Positions 15,583 to 23,690 of a stretch of DNA of 64,000 nt are shown one piece after another. The DNA is taken from contig NZ_BMZP01000001.1 of the NCBI RefSeq assembly GCF_014652855.1, positions 389,809 through 453,808 on the forward strand, given 5' to 3'. The notes under the pieces were generated by a model. That model was not told the DNA's origin, did no database searches, and saw only the letters and a list, made by a program, of their open reading frames with translations. The position numbers and the translations under genes were made by a program. The stretch comes from Novosphingobium pokkalii. Lineage in GTDB: Bacteria; Pseudomonadota; Alphaproteobacteria; Sphingomonadales; Sphingomonadaceae. The stretch's first letter is position 1. Every line of letters starts with the position of its first letter.

Positions 15583-17895
15583 TCAGAACTTGACCGATGC
15601 CCGCACGCCATAGGTGCGCGGTGGATTGAGCGCCGCCGAGGTGTAGATGGTGAAAGCGGTGGGCCCGGAATTGGCGATGGTCGTCGCATCGAACAGATTG
15701 CGACCGTAGACCCCAAGCGTGAACCGGTCGCCCGGCGCACGGTAGGTCAACTGGGCATCGACCAGCCAATAGGCCTTCTGGTATTCGTCGCGCACGAATT
15801 CCAGACCCGTCAACGTGGTAGATTGCCAGTGCGCGTGGACATCGGCGACGAGATCGCCGCGCTGGAGCGGAATGGTCTGCTGGCCGCCCAGATTGATCGT
15901 CCATTCCGGCGCATAAGGTGGCCGGAACCCGGAGCAATCGATGGTGTAATTGGTGCTCACGGCCAGGCTGGGGCAGCCGGTGCCGTTGCTCACCCCGCCA
16001 TTGGTGTTGGGCGCATCGTAGACGAAGGTGGAATAGCGCGCGTCGAGATACTGGATATCGGCGCTCAGTTCGGTGTTGGTCGCCAGCCTGGCACGGGCAT
16101 CGATCTCCGCGCCCTTGTAGGTTGCCCGGCCGACGTTCTGCGTGGCGAAGATCGCCTGCCCGGCGGAATCGTTGACCAGGTGGCTGATCTGCTGGTTGCG
16201 ATAGATCCAGTAGAACAGTTCGGCATTGATCTGGATGCGCTGGCCCCAGAACCGGTTCTTGCTCCCCAGCGTGAAAGCACTGATCGTTTCCGGGCGATAG
16301 ACGCCCTCGTCCGACGTGAAGAAGAAACCACCCGACTTGAAGCCGGATTCGTAGCTGGCATAGAGCAGGTTGCGGTCGGTCACATCCCAGTCGGCGCCGA
16401 GCCGGAACGTGGCACGATCGAAATGCGCACGCCGGCCACTGGCTCCGCTGTTGTCAACGAACACCGGCAGGGTAACCGTGCCGGCGCCGGCAGCCGGATT
16501 GAAATTGGGCGGGTCCAGTGCCAGCGAGAAGGACAGCGGATCGGCGTCGGGGCAACTGGCCAGCACGCAGGCCCGGACATTGCCTGCCAGCGTCCCGTCA
16601 AGCCGCTTGACCTCGCTGGTATAGCGCGCGCCCGCAGTCAGGCGAATGCTCGGCGTCACCGCATAGGTCAGGCGCCCGAACGCGGCCGCGTTCTCGTCGT
16701 CCTGGCGGTATTGCACCAGGTTCACGTTGGCCTGCTGGTAGATGTAGTAGAACGGGATGCGGTTGGTTTCGCGATAATAGAAACCGCCGAGCAGGTAGCG
16801 CAACGGCCGCGCGTCGTCAGACGTCAGGCGCGCTTCCAGGCTCCCCTGGTAATCCCGTTCGCGCTGCCAGATGTAAAAGCCCGGCACGTCCGACCGGAAG
16901 TTCAGACTGCCTTCGCGATAGGCGGGGATCACCGTGAAGGTACCCAGCGCAGTGCGCCAGTCAACGGTGGCGGAAACACCCCAGAAGTTGTTGTGCAGGA
17001 ACGGCGTCTGGCTGAGCGGCGTCATCGACTGGCCCAGCAGCAGGTTGGGCTGCGTCGCCACGAACGCCTTGCCCTCGTCAGAAAGATAGCCTGGACGCCC
17101 ATCGATACCCAGCGCGACGGGCGTGCCGCCCTGCCCTTTCCCGCGCTGGCGAAAGGCATCAGCCACGATGTTGACGGAAACAGCCGCCGAAGGCTCCCAC
17201 CGCAACGACAGGCGACCGGAGAGATCGTTCTGATCGTCGGTGCCATCGCGCATATAGCCATCGTGGCGCACGAACGTGCCCGCCGCACGCAGGGCCGCGT
17301 TCTGGCCCAGCGGCAGGTTCAACGCGGCATCGACATTGACGGCGTTGTAATTGCCGTATTCGACGCTTGCCGCGCCCGACGTTTCATTGAGGCGCGGCTT
17401 GGTGGTGATGACATTGATCGCGCCGCCCGTGGCGTTGCGGCCATAGAGTGTGCCTTGCGGCCCCTTGAGCACTTCGATGCGATCGATGTCATAGAAGAAA
17501 CCCGTGGTGGCCGAGGGCCGCCCGACGTAGACGCCGTCGAAATTGAAAGCGATGGCCGGATCGGACAAGGCATTGCCGTTGAAATTGCCCACGCCGCGCA
17601 AGTAAAATAGCGTATAGGGGCCGGCCGCCGGAGCAATCTGCAAGACCGGCACGACCGTGCCAAGATCGGTGGGCCGCGTGATCCCCGCTGTCGCCAGGGC
17701 ATCGCCGGAAACCGCACTCACGGCCAGCGCCGCGCGTTGCAGGCTTTCGGACCGCCGCTGCGCCGTCACCACGATGTCATTGAGCCCGCTTGTCGGCGCT
17801 TGCGGCGCTGTGGCCTCTTGCGCAAGCGCCGTGGCAGAGGGGGCAAAAATCGAACAGGCAAGCAAAACAGCTCGCAAACGCGATGGCTGACGCAT
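15583..17895 (-). CDS. TonB-dependent receptor linked to the Rieske oxygenase
   Basis: A 770-residue outer-membrane receptor with a signal peptide ending near ATALAQ, TonB box region LNDIVVTAQRRSESLQ, plug with IDRIEVLKGPQGTLYGRNA, and a barrel ending in RTYGVRASVKF. GRNATGGAINVITTKP is the pattern of the large sphingomonad receptor group used for aromatics, plant compounds and similar substrates. A GGGAGAG site precedes the ATG. It heads the receptor-oxygenase-MFS unit and is divergent from a LysR gene 108 bases away, its likely regulator. Confidence 0.92.
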   Translation of the reverse strand: MRQPSRLRAVLLACSIFAPSATALAQEATAPQAPTSGLNDIVVTAQRRSESLQRAALAVSAVSGDALATAGITRPTDLGTVVPVLQIAPAAGPYTLFYLRGVGNFNGNALSDPAIAFNFDGVYVGRPSATTGFFYDIDRIEVLKGPQGTLYGRNATGGAINVITTKPRLNETSGAASVEYGNYNAVNVDAALNLPLGQNAALRAAGTFVRHDGYMRDGTDDQNDLSGRLSLRWEPSAAVSVNIVADAFRQRGKGQGGTPVALGIDGRPGYLSDEGKAFVATQPNLLLGQSMTPLSQTPFLHNNFWGVSATVDWRTALGTFTVIPAYREGSLNFRSDVPGFYIWQRERDYQGSLEARLTSDDARPLRYLLGGFYYRETNRIPFYYIYQQANVNLVQYRQDDENAAAFGRLTYAVTPSIRLTAGARYTSEVKRLDGTLAGNVRACVLASCPDADPLSFSLALDPPNFNPAAGAGTVTLPVFVDNSGASGRRAHFDRATFRLGADWDVTDRNLLYASYESGFKSGGFFFTSDEGVYRPETISAFTLGSKNRFWGQRIQINAELFYWIYRNQQISHLVNDSAGQAIFATQNVGRATYKGAEIDARARLATNTELSADIQYLDARYSTFVYDAPNTNGGVSNGTGCPSLAVSTNYTIDCSGFRPPYAPEWTINLGGQQTIPLQRGDLVADVHAHWQSTTLTGLEFVRDEYQKAYWLVDAQLTYRAPGDRFTLGVYGRNLFDATTIANSGPTAFTIYTSAALNPPRTYGVRASVKF

Positions 17896-17967
17896 GGTCT
17901 CTCCCTTGGTTTGTTTCTTATGCGGGAGAGTATGAGGCGCAGCTTGTCATACGAGAAATCTTATGTT

Positions 17968-17985
17968 TTTATCAGGATTGATAAA
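17968..17985. promoter_or_regulatory. Candidate LysR binding palindrome
   Basis: TTTATC-N6-GATAAA (17968-17985) is a perfect interrupted palindrome in an AT-rich stretch between the divergent receptor and LysR genes, 18 bases before the LysR start. It contains a T-N11-A pair as in LysR-type sites. Binding by the adjacent regulator is inference. Confidence 0.45.
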
Positions 17986-18003
17986 TAAACCACATGGCAG
18001 AGT

Positions 18004-18924
18004 ATGCGCTTCAAAGGTCTCGATCTGAATTTGCTGGTCGTGCTCGACGTCCTGCTGGAGCGGCAGAACGTGACCCGCGCCGCCGAGCAGTTGAACACCA
18101 CCCAGCCCGCGATCAGCGCTGCCCTGCGCCGCCTGCGCGACCATTTCGGAGACATGCTGCTCGCCCAGAATGGCAAGCAGATGCTGCCAACGGCCTATGC
18201 CCTTGCCCTGCGCGAACCGCTCCGCGCCCTGCTTTCCGATGCCAATGCATTGGTTTCCATACAGGCGGGCTTCGAACCGGCGACATCCCGGCGCAACTTC
18301 CGGATCATGGCGTCAGACTTCGTCGCCTCCGCGATTCTCGGTGAATGGTTCCCCGGCGTCCGCAAGATCGCACCCGACATCTCGTTCACAGTCAGTCCCC
18401 CCGGCGATGCATCGCTCGGGCTGCTCGATAGTGGCGAACTCGATCTGTTCATTTCGCCGCAGCAGTTCTTAAGCGCCATGCATCCTGCCCGATTGCTGTT
18501 CGAAGATCGCCATGTCGTGGCGGGATGGAGCGAAAATCCACTGATCCGCGAACCAGTGACACGCCAAACCCTGGTGGCCAGCAAGTTCATCGCGGCACAG
18601 ATCGGTCGCGATCGCCGCTCCTTCGCCGCGGACGAGCTGGCCGAATGCGGCATCACCATGCGAATTGCCATGGGCGCGGCATATTTTTCCATTGTGGCAG
18701 ACCTGTTGGAGAGCACCGATTGCCTGGCCATCATTCCGGAACGATACGCGCGCCGCGCCGCACGGCACAGACCGATCGCGTGGCAGCCCCTTCCCGTCCC
18801 CATCGCTCCATTGCACGAATGCGTACAATATCATCGCACGCGGGCTGAAGACCCGGGCTTGAAATGGTTGATCGGCAACCTGATGGACAGCATCGGGCAG
18901 TCCGATTCGGGCGCAACGGACTGA
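18004..18924 (+). CDS. LysR-family transcriptional regulator (NodD-like)
   Basis: A 306-residue LysR regulator. The N-terminal winged helix-turn-helix is clear: LDLNLLVVLDVLLERQNVTR, AAEQLNTTQPAISAALRRLR; the C-terminal effector domain begins near residue 90. The start of the type FKGLDLNLLV and the late segment PIAPLHECVQYH resemble NodD/NahR-type members, which often respond to aromatic compounds. No clear ribosome-binding site. Divergent from the receptor-oxygenase-MFS unit, which it probably controls. Confidence 0.9.
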   Translation: MRFKGLDLNLLVVLDVLLERQNVTRAAEQLNTTQPAISAALRRLRDHFGDMLLAQNGKQMLPTAYALALREPLRALLSDANALVSIQAGFEPATSRRNFRIMASDFVASAILGEWFPGVRKIAPDISFTVSPPGDASLGLLDSGELDLFISPQQFLSAMHPARLLFEDRHVVAGWSENPLIREPVTRQTLVASKFIAAQIGRDRRSFAADELAECGITMRIAMGAAYFSIVADLLESTDCLAIIPERYARRAARHRPIAWQPLPVPIAPLHECVQYHRTRAEDPGLKWLIGNLMDSIGQSDSGATD

Positions 18925-19201
18925 ATTCTCGCGCGTTCCCAGCGGGCTCAGGACGCCGCGCGGTCATGGCCTCCGATGCGAAGCGCCAGTGTTTGCCTGG
19001 GTGCTCAATTGACAGGGGAAGCACGGAACGGCCGCTTGCGCAGTCCGCATGGCCGCGATCTGGCATGCCTGCACTCAAAGGTCTTTGCATGGGGGCTTTG
19101 ACCGGCTTTGCCGCCATGGCAACAAGGATTATGCGCTGGGGGCCGCACGGCGGGCACAGATCGCATAACAAGCGCCACGCCTGGCCGATAGGATCGGCGC
19201 A
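18925..19201. other. Intergenic region, no gene seen
   Basis: 277 bases between the LysR gene and the start of the peptidase island. I see no convincing ORF, RNA or strong hairpin; it should hold the promoter of the aminotransferase operon. Confidence 0.5.
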
Positions 19202-20383
19202 ATGACCTGCACTGCCCTGCCTGCTGCCTCGCCCGATCTGGCCGCCCCGCCCATCGCCCCCGCGCCGATGGCCTATGCCCAATGGGTTGCCGCTGCGGTG
19301 GCGCTGGCACGCAAGGCGCCGCGCCCGATCGTGAGCCTGTTCGAAAGCTCGGTGCCCGAACCGCGCGCCTTGCTGCGCCAGGCTGTTCTGGCCACGGTCG
19401 AGCCCGATTTTTCGCCGCGCTATGTCAGCGCCTTTGGCGATGGCAATCCCTTCGTGCGCGCGATGCTGGCGCAAAGCCATGGCGTGGATATCGACCAGGT
19501 GCTGTGCGCCACCGGCGCCACTGGCGGCCTCGCCCTGCTCTATCGCGCGCTGCTCCGGCCCGGTGATCGCGTGCTGGTGGAAGTGCCCGGTTTCGATCTG
19601 TTTGCTGGCGCCGCGCAAGTGCAGGGGATTGGCGTGGATACGTTCACGCGGCCCGCCCCGCATTTCGGCATCGACTTGGACCAGGTCGCCGCCGCGCTTC
19701 GCCCGGAAACGCGGCTGATCGTGGTGTCTGACCTGCACAATCCCTCGGGCATGGGCATCCCGCGCGATACCCTGGCCGCGCTCGCCCAGTTGGCCCAGGC
19801 ACGCGGCGTGCTGCTGGTGGTGGACGAAGTCTATGGCGACTATGCCGACAAGGCCAGCCGCCCCGGCCCGGCGTGCACGCTCTCGCCGGCGGTGATCAGC
19901 CTGTCGAGCCTGACCAAGATTTTCGGCCTGGGCGTGCTGCGCTGTGGCTGGATCGTGGGCGCACCCGGCGTGATGGCCACTCTGCGTGACTATGCCGCAC
20001 GCGCTGAATTCGGGGTTTCCACCCTGTCGCATGCAGTCGCCGCCGAAGTGATGCTGCGCGCCGACGCCTTTGCCGATCACTGGCGCAGCCATGTCGCGCG
20101 CGCCCGGCCCCGCTTTGCCGCGTGGTATGCCCGCATGGTGGAGGCCGGACTGATGGCGGGCGCATTGCCCGATGCGGGCTGCATCTGCTTTCCCGCGCTG
20201 CCCGGCATTGCCGATACCCGCGCCTTTTCAGAAACGCTGATCGCGCAAAGCGGCGTCATCGTGGCGCCGGGCGAATTCTTTGGCCAGGCCGGGCACATCC
20301 GCATCGGCTTCTGCCTGCCCGATGCCGAACTTGACGCCGGCCTTGCCGCGCTGGAAGCGGCCCTGCGCCAGGCCAGCATCTGA
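19202..20383 (+). CDS. PLP-dependent class I/II aminotransferase
   Basis: A 393-residue fold-type I aminotransferase without a signal peptide, so cytoplasmic. The cofactor lysine is Lys239 in SLSSLTKIFGLGVLRCGW; Asn180 of SDLHNPSGMGI and Asp/Tyr of LVVDEVYGDY are the other standard PLP contacts. The family transfers amino groups from amino acids to 2-oxo acids; the substrate is not evident. First gene of a run of six same-strand genes (aminotransferase, M61-like peptidase, S10, amidohydrolase, S10, permease), which suggests it deaminates the amino acids released by those enzymes. Confidence 0.88.
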   Translation: MTCTALPAASPDLAAPPIAPAPMAYAQWVAAAVALARKAPRPIVSLFESSVPEPRALLRQAVLATVEPDFSPRYVSAFGDGNPFVRAMLAQSHGVDIDQVLCATGATGGLALLYRALLRPGDRVLVEVPGFDLFAGAAQVQGIGVDTFTRPAPHFGIDLDQVAAALRPETRLIVVSDLHNPSGMGIPRDTLAALAQLAQARGVLLVVDEVYGDYADKASRPGPACTLSPAVISLSSLTKIFGLGVLRCGWIVGAPGVMATLRDYAARAEFGVSTLSHAVAAEVMLRADAFADHWRSHVARARPRFAAWYARMVEAGLMAGALPDAGCICFPALPGIADTRAFSETLIAQSGVIVAPGEFFGQAGHIRIGFCLPDAELDAGLAALEAALRQASI

Positions 20384-20409
20384 TCGCAAGCAAGGGGGAT
20401 CTTCTGCCA

Positions 20410-22167
20410 ATGCCGCACTTGCCCCGCTTCCTGCCTGCCCTGGTGGCCGCAGCCGCGCTGTTGCCGGCCCCGGCTCACGCCGCGTCGCCCGCGCTCGCCG
20501 TCACCTTTGCCCCGCGCGCCGATGTGGCGGACCGGGCGCGCGTGGGCACGGTGGAAGTCACGCTGCGCCTCTCCGGCCTCGCGGCTAAGGCCGGGGCGCC
20601 GGTGCTGCAACTGCCGCTGGTGGCCAGCAATGTCGATACCGTAGCGAGCCTGCTGGGTCCGCTGCGCGCGCACGATGCGGCCGGGCCGCTGCTCTTGCGC
20701 CCGCGCGATGCCGTGCTGGCCGACAGCGCCGATGGCGATGCGGTCAGCGGTGGGCCAGGACGGCAATGGCTGGCGCCGCGGGCGATCCGGGGTACGCTCG
20801 TCGTCTCCTATCGTGTGCCCGCCCAGGCCAGCCTGCCCCCGCGCGGCCCTGCCCCGCCCTTTGCCTTCAGCGCCGATGGTGGCGCCGTTTCAGCCGCTGG
20901 GCAGGTCTTCCTGCTGCTGCCCCCCGGCACCACGCACTGGCGCACCACGTTCGGCTTCGATCTGTCGCGCGCGCCCAAGGGCAGTCGTGGGGTCAGTTCG
21001 CTGGGCGCCGGCACGGTCACGGCGGCAGAGCCGCTTGATGCCAGCGCCCTGCGGCAAAGCTTCTTCATGGCCGGCCCGATCGGCACCTGGCCTGCTGCCC
21101 ATGCGCAAGATGGTTTCTTCGGCGCCTGGCAGGGCCGCCCGGCCTTCGATGCCGGCGCGCTGCTGGCGTGGACCGGCGCGCTCCATGGCCATTACCGGCA
21201 GATGTTCGGGCAGACCCGGCCCGCGCCCTATGGCGTGTTCCTGCGCTACAACCCGATCAACGCAGGCGGCGGGGTGGGCCTGCGCAACGCATTCGTCACC
21301 ACCTTCGGCACAGGGCGCGGGGCCGATCTGGCGAGCATCCGCATCACGCTGGCGCACGAGATGTTCCACACGTTCCAGCCCTATATCACCCGGCCAGAGG
21401 GCCTCGAATCCTCGTGGTTCGGCGAAGGGCTGGCCACGTTCTACCAGGCGCGCCTGCCGTTCCGCTTTGGCATGATCGATGCCGATGCATTCCTGCACGA
21501 TCTCAACTGGACGGCCGCGCGCTATTACACCAGCGCCATGGCCAGCGTGCCGAATGCGCAAGTGCCGGCGCGGTTCTGGGCCGATACCCGCATCCGCACC
21601 CTGCCCTATGACCGCGGCATGCTCTATTTCGCCACGGTAGACCACGCCCTGCGCAAGAAGAGCGGCGGGCGCGAAAGCCTCGACACACTCGTCCTTGCCC
21701 TACTGGCCCGGCAAAAGGCCGGTGCCGCTCTCGCCAACGCCGATTGGGAAGACCAGTTGGCCCGGCACCTGGGGCCGCAGGCGGTGGCCGATTTCCGCGC
21801 ATTCCTGGATGGCGCGGTGCCGCTGCCGGCATCCGACGCCTTTGGCCCGTGCTTTGCCCGCACGACTGCTCGCCTGCGCCGCTATGACCTGGGTTTTGCG
21901 ACAGACGTTCTGGCCGAGCCCAAGCGTGTCGTGCGCAGCCTGGTGCCCGGCTCTGCCGCCGCGCTGGCGGGTGTGCGCGATGGCGACGAGATTGTCGATC
22001 CCGTGCCGCAGGATGGCATCCAGGGCGAGCAGACGCAGCAACTGACCCTACGCCTGCGCCGCGATGGCCGTGTCTTTACCGTCACGTATCTGCCACGTGG
22101 CGAAACCGTCGATGCCTGGCAATGGCAGCGCGTGCCCGTTGCACCCGGCACGGCCTGCACCCTTTGA
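20410..22167 (+). CDS. Exported M61-like zinc metallopeptidase
   Basis: A 585-residue exported protein (signal ending near PAHAAS). The zinc site is HEMFH at residues 316-320 in ITLAHEMFHTFQPYI, with the downstream glutamate in SSWFGEGLATFYQ, the spacing and surroundings of M61 (glycyl aminopeptidase-like) peptidases. A C-terminal PDZ-like part is suggested by VVRSLVPGSAAALAGVRDGD. An AGGGGGA site precedes the ATG. It shares architecture with the minus-strand gene ending at 29997, including the WFMAGPLGHWPA-like segment (here FFMAGPIGTWPA). A periplasmic peptide-trimming role is inferred. Confidence 0.82.
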   Translation: MPHLPRFLPALVAAAALLPAPAHAASPALAVTFAPRADVADRARVGTVEVTLRLSGLAAKAGAPVLQLPLVASNVDTVASLLGPLRAHDAAGPLLLRPRDAVLADSADGDAVSGGPGRQWLAPRAIRGTLVVSYRVPAQASLPPRGPAPPFAFSADGGAVSAAGQVFLLLPPGTTHWRTTFGFDLSRAPKGSRGVSSLGAGTVTAAEPLDASALRQSFFMAGPIGTWPAAHAQDGFFGAWQGRPAFDAGALLAWTGALHGHYRQMFGQTRPAPYGVFLRYNPINAGGGVGLRNAFVTTFGTGRGADLASIRITLAHEMFHTFQPYITRPEGLESSWFGEGLATFYQARLPFRFGMIDADAFLHDLNWTAARYYTSAMASVPNAQVPARFWADTRIRTLPYDRGMLYFATVDHALRKKSGGRESLDTLVLALLARQKAGAALANADWEDQLARHLGPQAVADFRAFLDGAVPLPASDAFGPCFARTTARLRRYDLGFATDVLAEPKRVVRSLVPGSAAALAGVRDGDEIVDPVPQDGIQGEQTQQLTLRLRRDGRVFTVTYLPRGETVDAWQWQRVPVAPGTACTL

Positions 22168-22181
22168 GAAAGCCCCTGCCC

Positions 22182-23690
22182 ATGCGCGCCCTGCTGCTTC
22201 CGCTCCTGCTCTGCGCCGCCGCCCAGCTTCATGCCCAGACGGCAATGCCCCTGCCGCCAACCGTACTGGCAACGCCGGTCATCACCCACCACAAGGGCAC
22301 GTTCGGCGGGCAGACTGTGGCCTATACCGCGCGGGTCGAGGCTACCGAGGTTAAGACCGCCGATGGCGCGGCGCGCCTCGTCAGCTTTGCCTATCTGCGC
22401 GATGGCGCCAACCCGGCGACGCGGCCGGTGCTGTTCGCGTTCAACGGCGGGCCGATCGTGGCCTCGGCCTATGTCCACGTCGGCGGTCTTGGTCCGCGCC
22501 GGGCGGCATTCCCTGACGATATCGCCGCCGATCCGGCCAAAGTCACCCTGGCAGACAATCCCGCCTCGCCGCTCGATGCCGCAGACCTGGTTTTCGTCGA
22601 TCCCGCTTCCACCGGGTTCAGCACCGTGGCGCCGGGCACCGATCCCCATGCGTTCTGGTCGGTGCGCGCCGATGCTGCGCAAGTTGCCGCCTTCATCCGC
22701 GCCTGGCTGGCTGCCCATGGGCGGACGGGAGCTCCGGTCTATGTGCTGGGCGAAAGCTATGGCACCAACCGCGCCTGCGAAATCGCGCGGCAACTGGCGC
22801 AGGGGCCCGATCCACTGCCGCTGGCCGGCGTGGTGCTCTATGGCCAGGCGGCCAACATCATCGAATATGCCCAGCGCCCCGCCAATGTCACCAGCTATGT
22901 CGCCTCGCTGCCCACGCTGGCGGCGATCGCCTGGTATCATGGCAAGGCGGATCGGCAGGACCCGGCATTCCAGGGCATGGACTTGCCCGCATTCCTCGCC
23001 GCCGCGCGCGCGTTTGCCAAGGGCGATTACCTGACCGTGCTCTATCAGGGCAGCGCCGCGCCCCTTGCCGATCGCGCCCGTGTTGCCGCGCGCCTGGCAG
23101 CGTTCACCGGGATCCCGGCCACCTGGTACCTAGCGCACGACCTGCGCATATCCAAGGAACGCTATCGCGTCGAACTGCTCAAGGACAAGGGCCTGGTGCT
23201 CGGCCGCATGGATGCGCGCTACACCATGCCCGCCCCCGCCACGGGCGGCGCACCCGATGCTTCCGAAGCGATCACCGACACCCTGGCCCGCCTGTTCGAA
23301 CGCTACCGCCGCGAAGAACTCAAGGTGGCAGACACGCAGCCCTATGTCCTTTCCGCGTCCGTAGAAGGCTTCGACCAGTGGGGCTGGGGATCGGGCGCCA
23401 GCCCCTTTGCCGATTGGCCCTATTACCAGGGGATCACTGCGATGATGGCCGCCAACCCGCGTTTCCAGGTGCTGGTCGCCAACGGCTATTACGACACGCA
23501 GACCACGATGGGCGGGGCCGAACTGCTGGCCACGCAATCGGGCTGGGATCCGCAGCGCGTGACCTTGCGCTATTACGACGGGGGCCACACCGGCTATTCG
23601 GTGGCCGCCACGGCCCAGGCCCTGGGGAACGACATTCGCATGTTGATCTCCAGGACTGCTCCGGTTCAAACCGGGCAGGCGCCACGATGA
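22182..23690 (+). CDS. Exported S10 serine carboxypeptidase (variant oxyanion loop)
   Basis: A 502-residue serine carboxypeptidase of family S10 with a signal peptide ending near AAQLHAQ. The nucleophile is Ser192 in VLGESYGTN; the late Asp and His of the triad fit NGYYDTQTTMGG and DGGHTGYSVA. The oxyanion-hole loop, usually NGGPGxSS, reads FNGGPIVASAY here, while the two other S10 copies in the window keep NGGPG. The ATG at 22182 is 15 bases after the M61-like gene; longer frames upstream would start inside that gene. It overlaps the following amidohydrolase by ATGA. The substrate is probably the C-terminus of peptides in the periplasm; activity could be altered by the loop change. Confidence 0.87.
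   Translation: MRALLLPLLLCAAAQLHAQTAMPLPPTVLATPVITHHKGTFGGQTVAYTARVEATEVKTADGAARLVSFAYLRDGANPATRPVLFAFNGGPIVASAYVHVGGLGPRRAAFPDDIAADPAKVTLADNPASPLDAADLVFVDPASTGFSTVAPGTDPHAFWSVRADAAQVAAFIRAWLAAHGRTGAPVYVLGESYGTNRACEIARQLAQGPDPLPLAGVVLYGQAANIIEYAQRPANVTSYVASLPTLAAIAWYHGKADRQDPAFQGMDLPAFLAAARAFAKGDYLTVLYQGSAAPLADRARVAARLAAFTGIPATWYLAHDLRISKERYRVELLKDKGLVLGRMDARYTMPAPATGGAPDASEAITDTLARLFERYRREELKVADTQPYVLSASVEGFDQWGWGSGASPFADWPYYQGITAMMAANPRFQVLVANGYYDTQTTMGGAELLATQSGWDPQRVTLRYYDGGHTGYSVAATAQALGNDIRMLISRTAPVQTGQAPR

Noticed and set aside
15553..17610. 685-residue plus-strand frame
   Set aside because: Antisense of the receptor gene with canonical plug motifs; composition typical of a shadow.
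22122..22181. Longer N-terminus for the first S10 gene
   Set aside because: It would place arginine-rich residues before the signal peptide and overlap the M61-like gene; ATG 22182 starts the signal directly.
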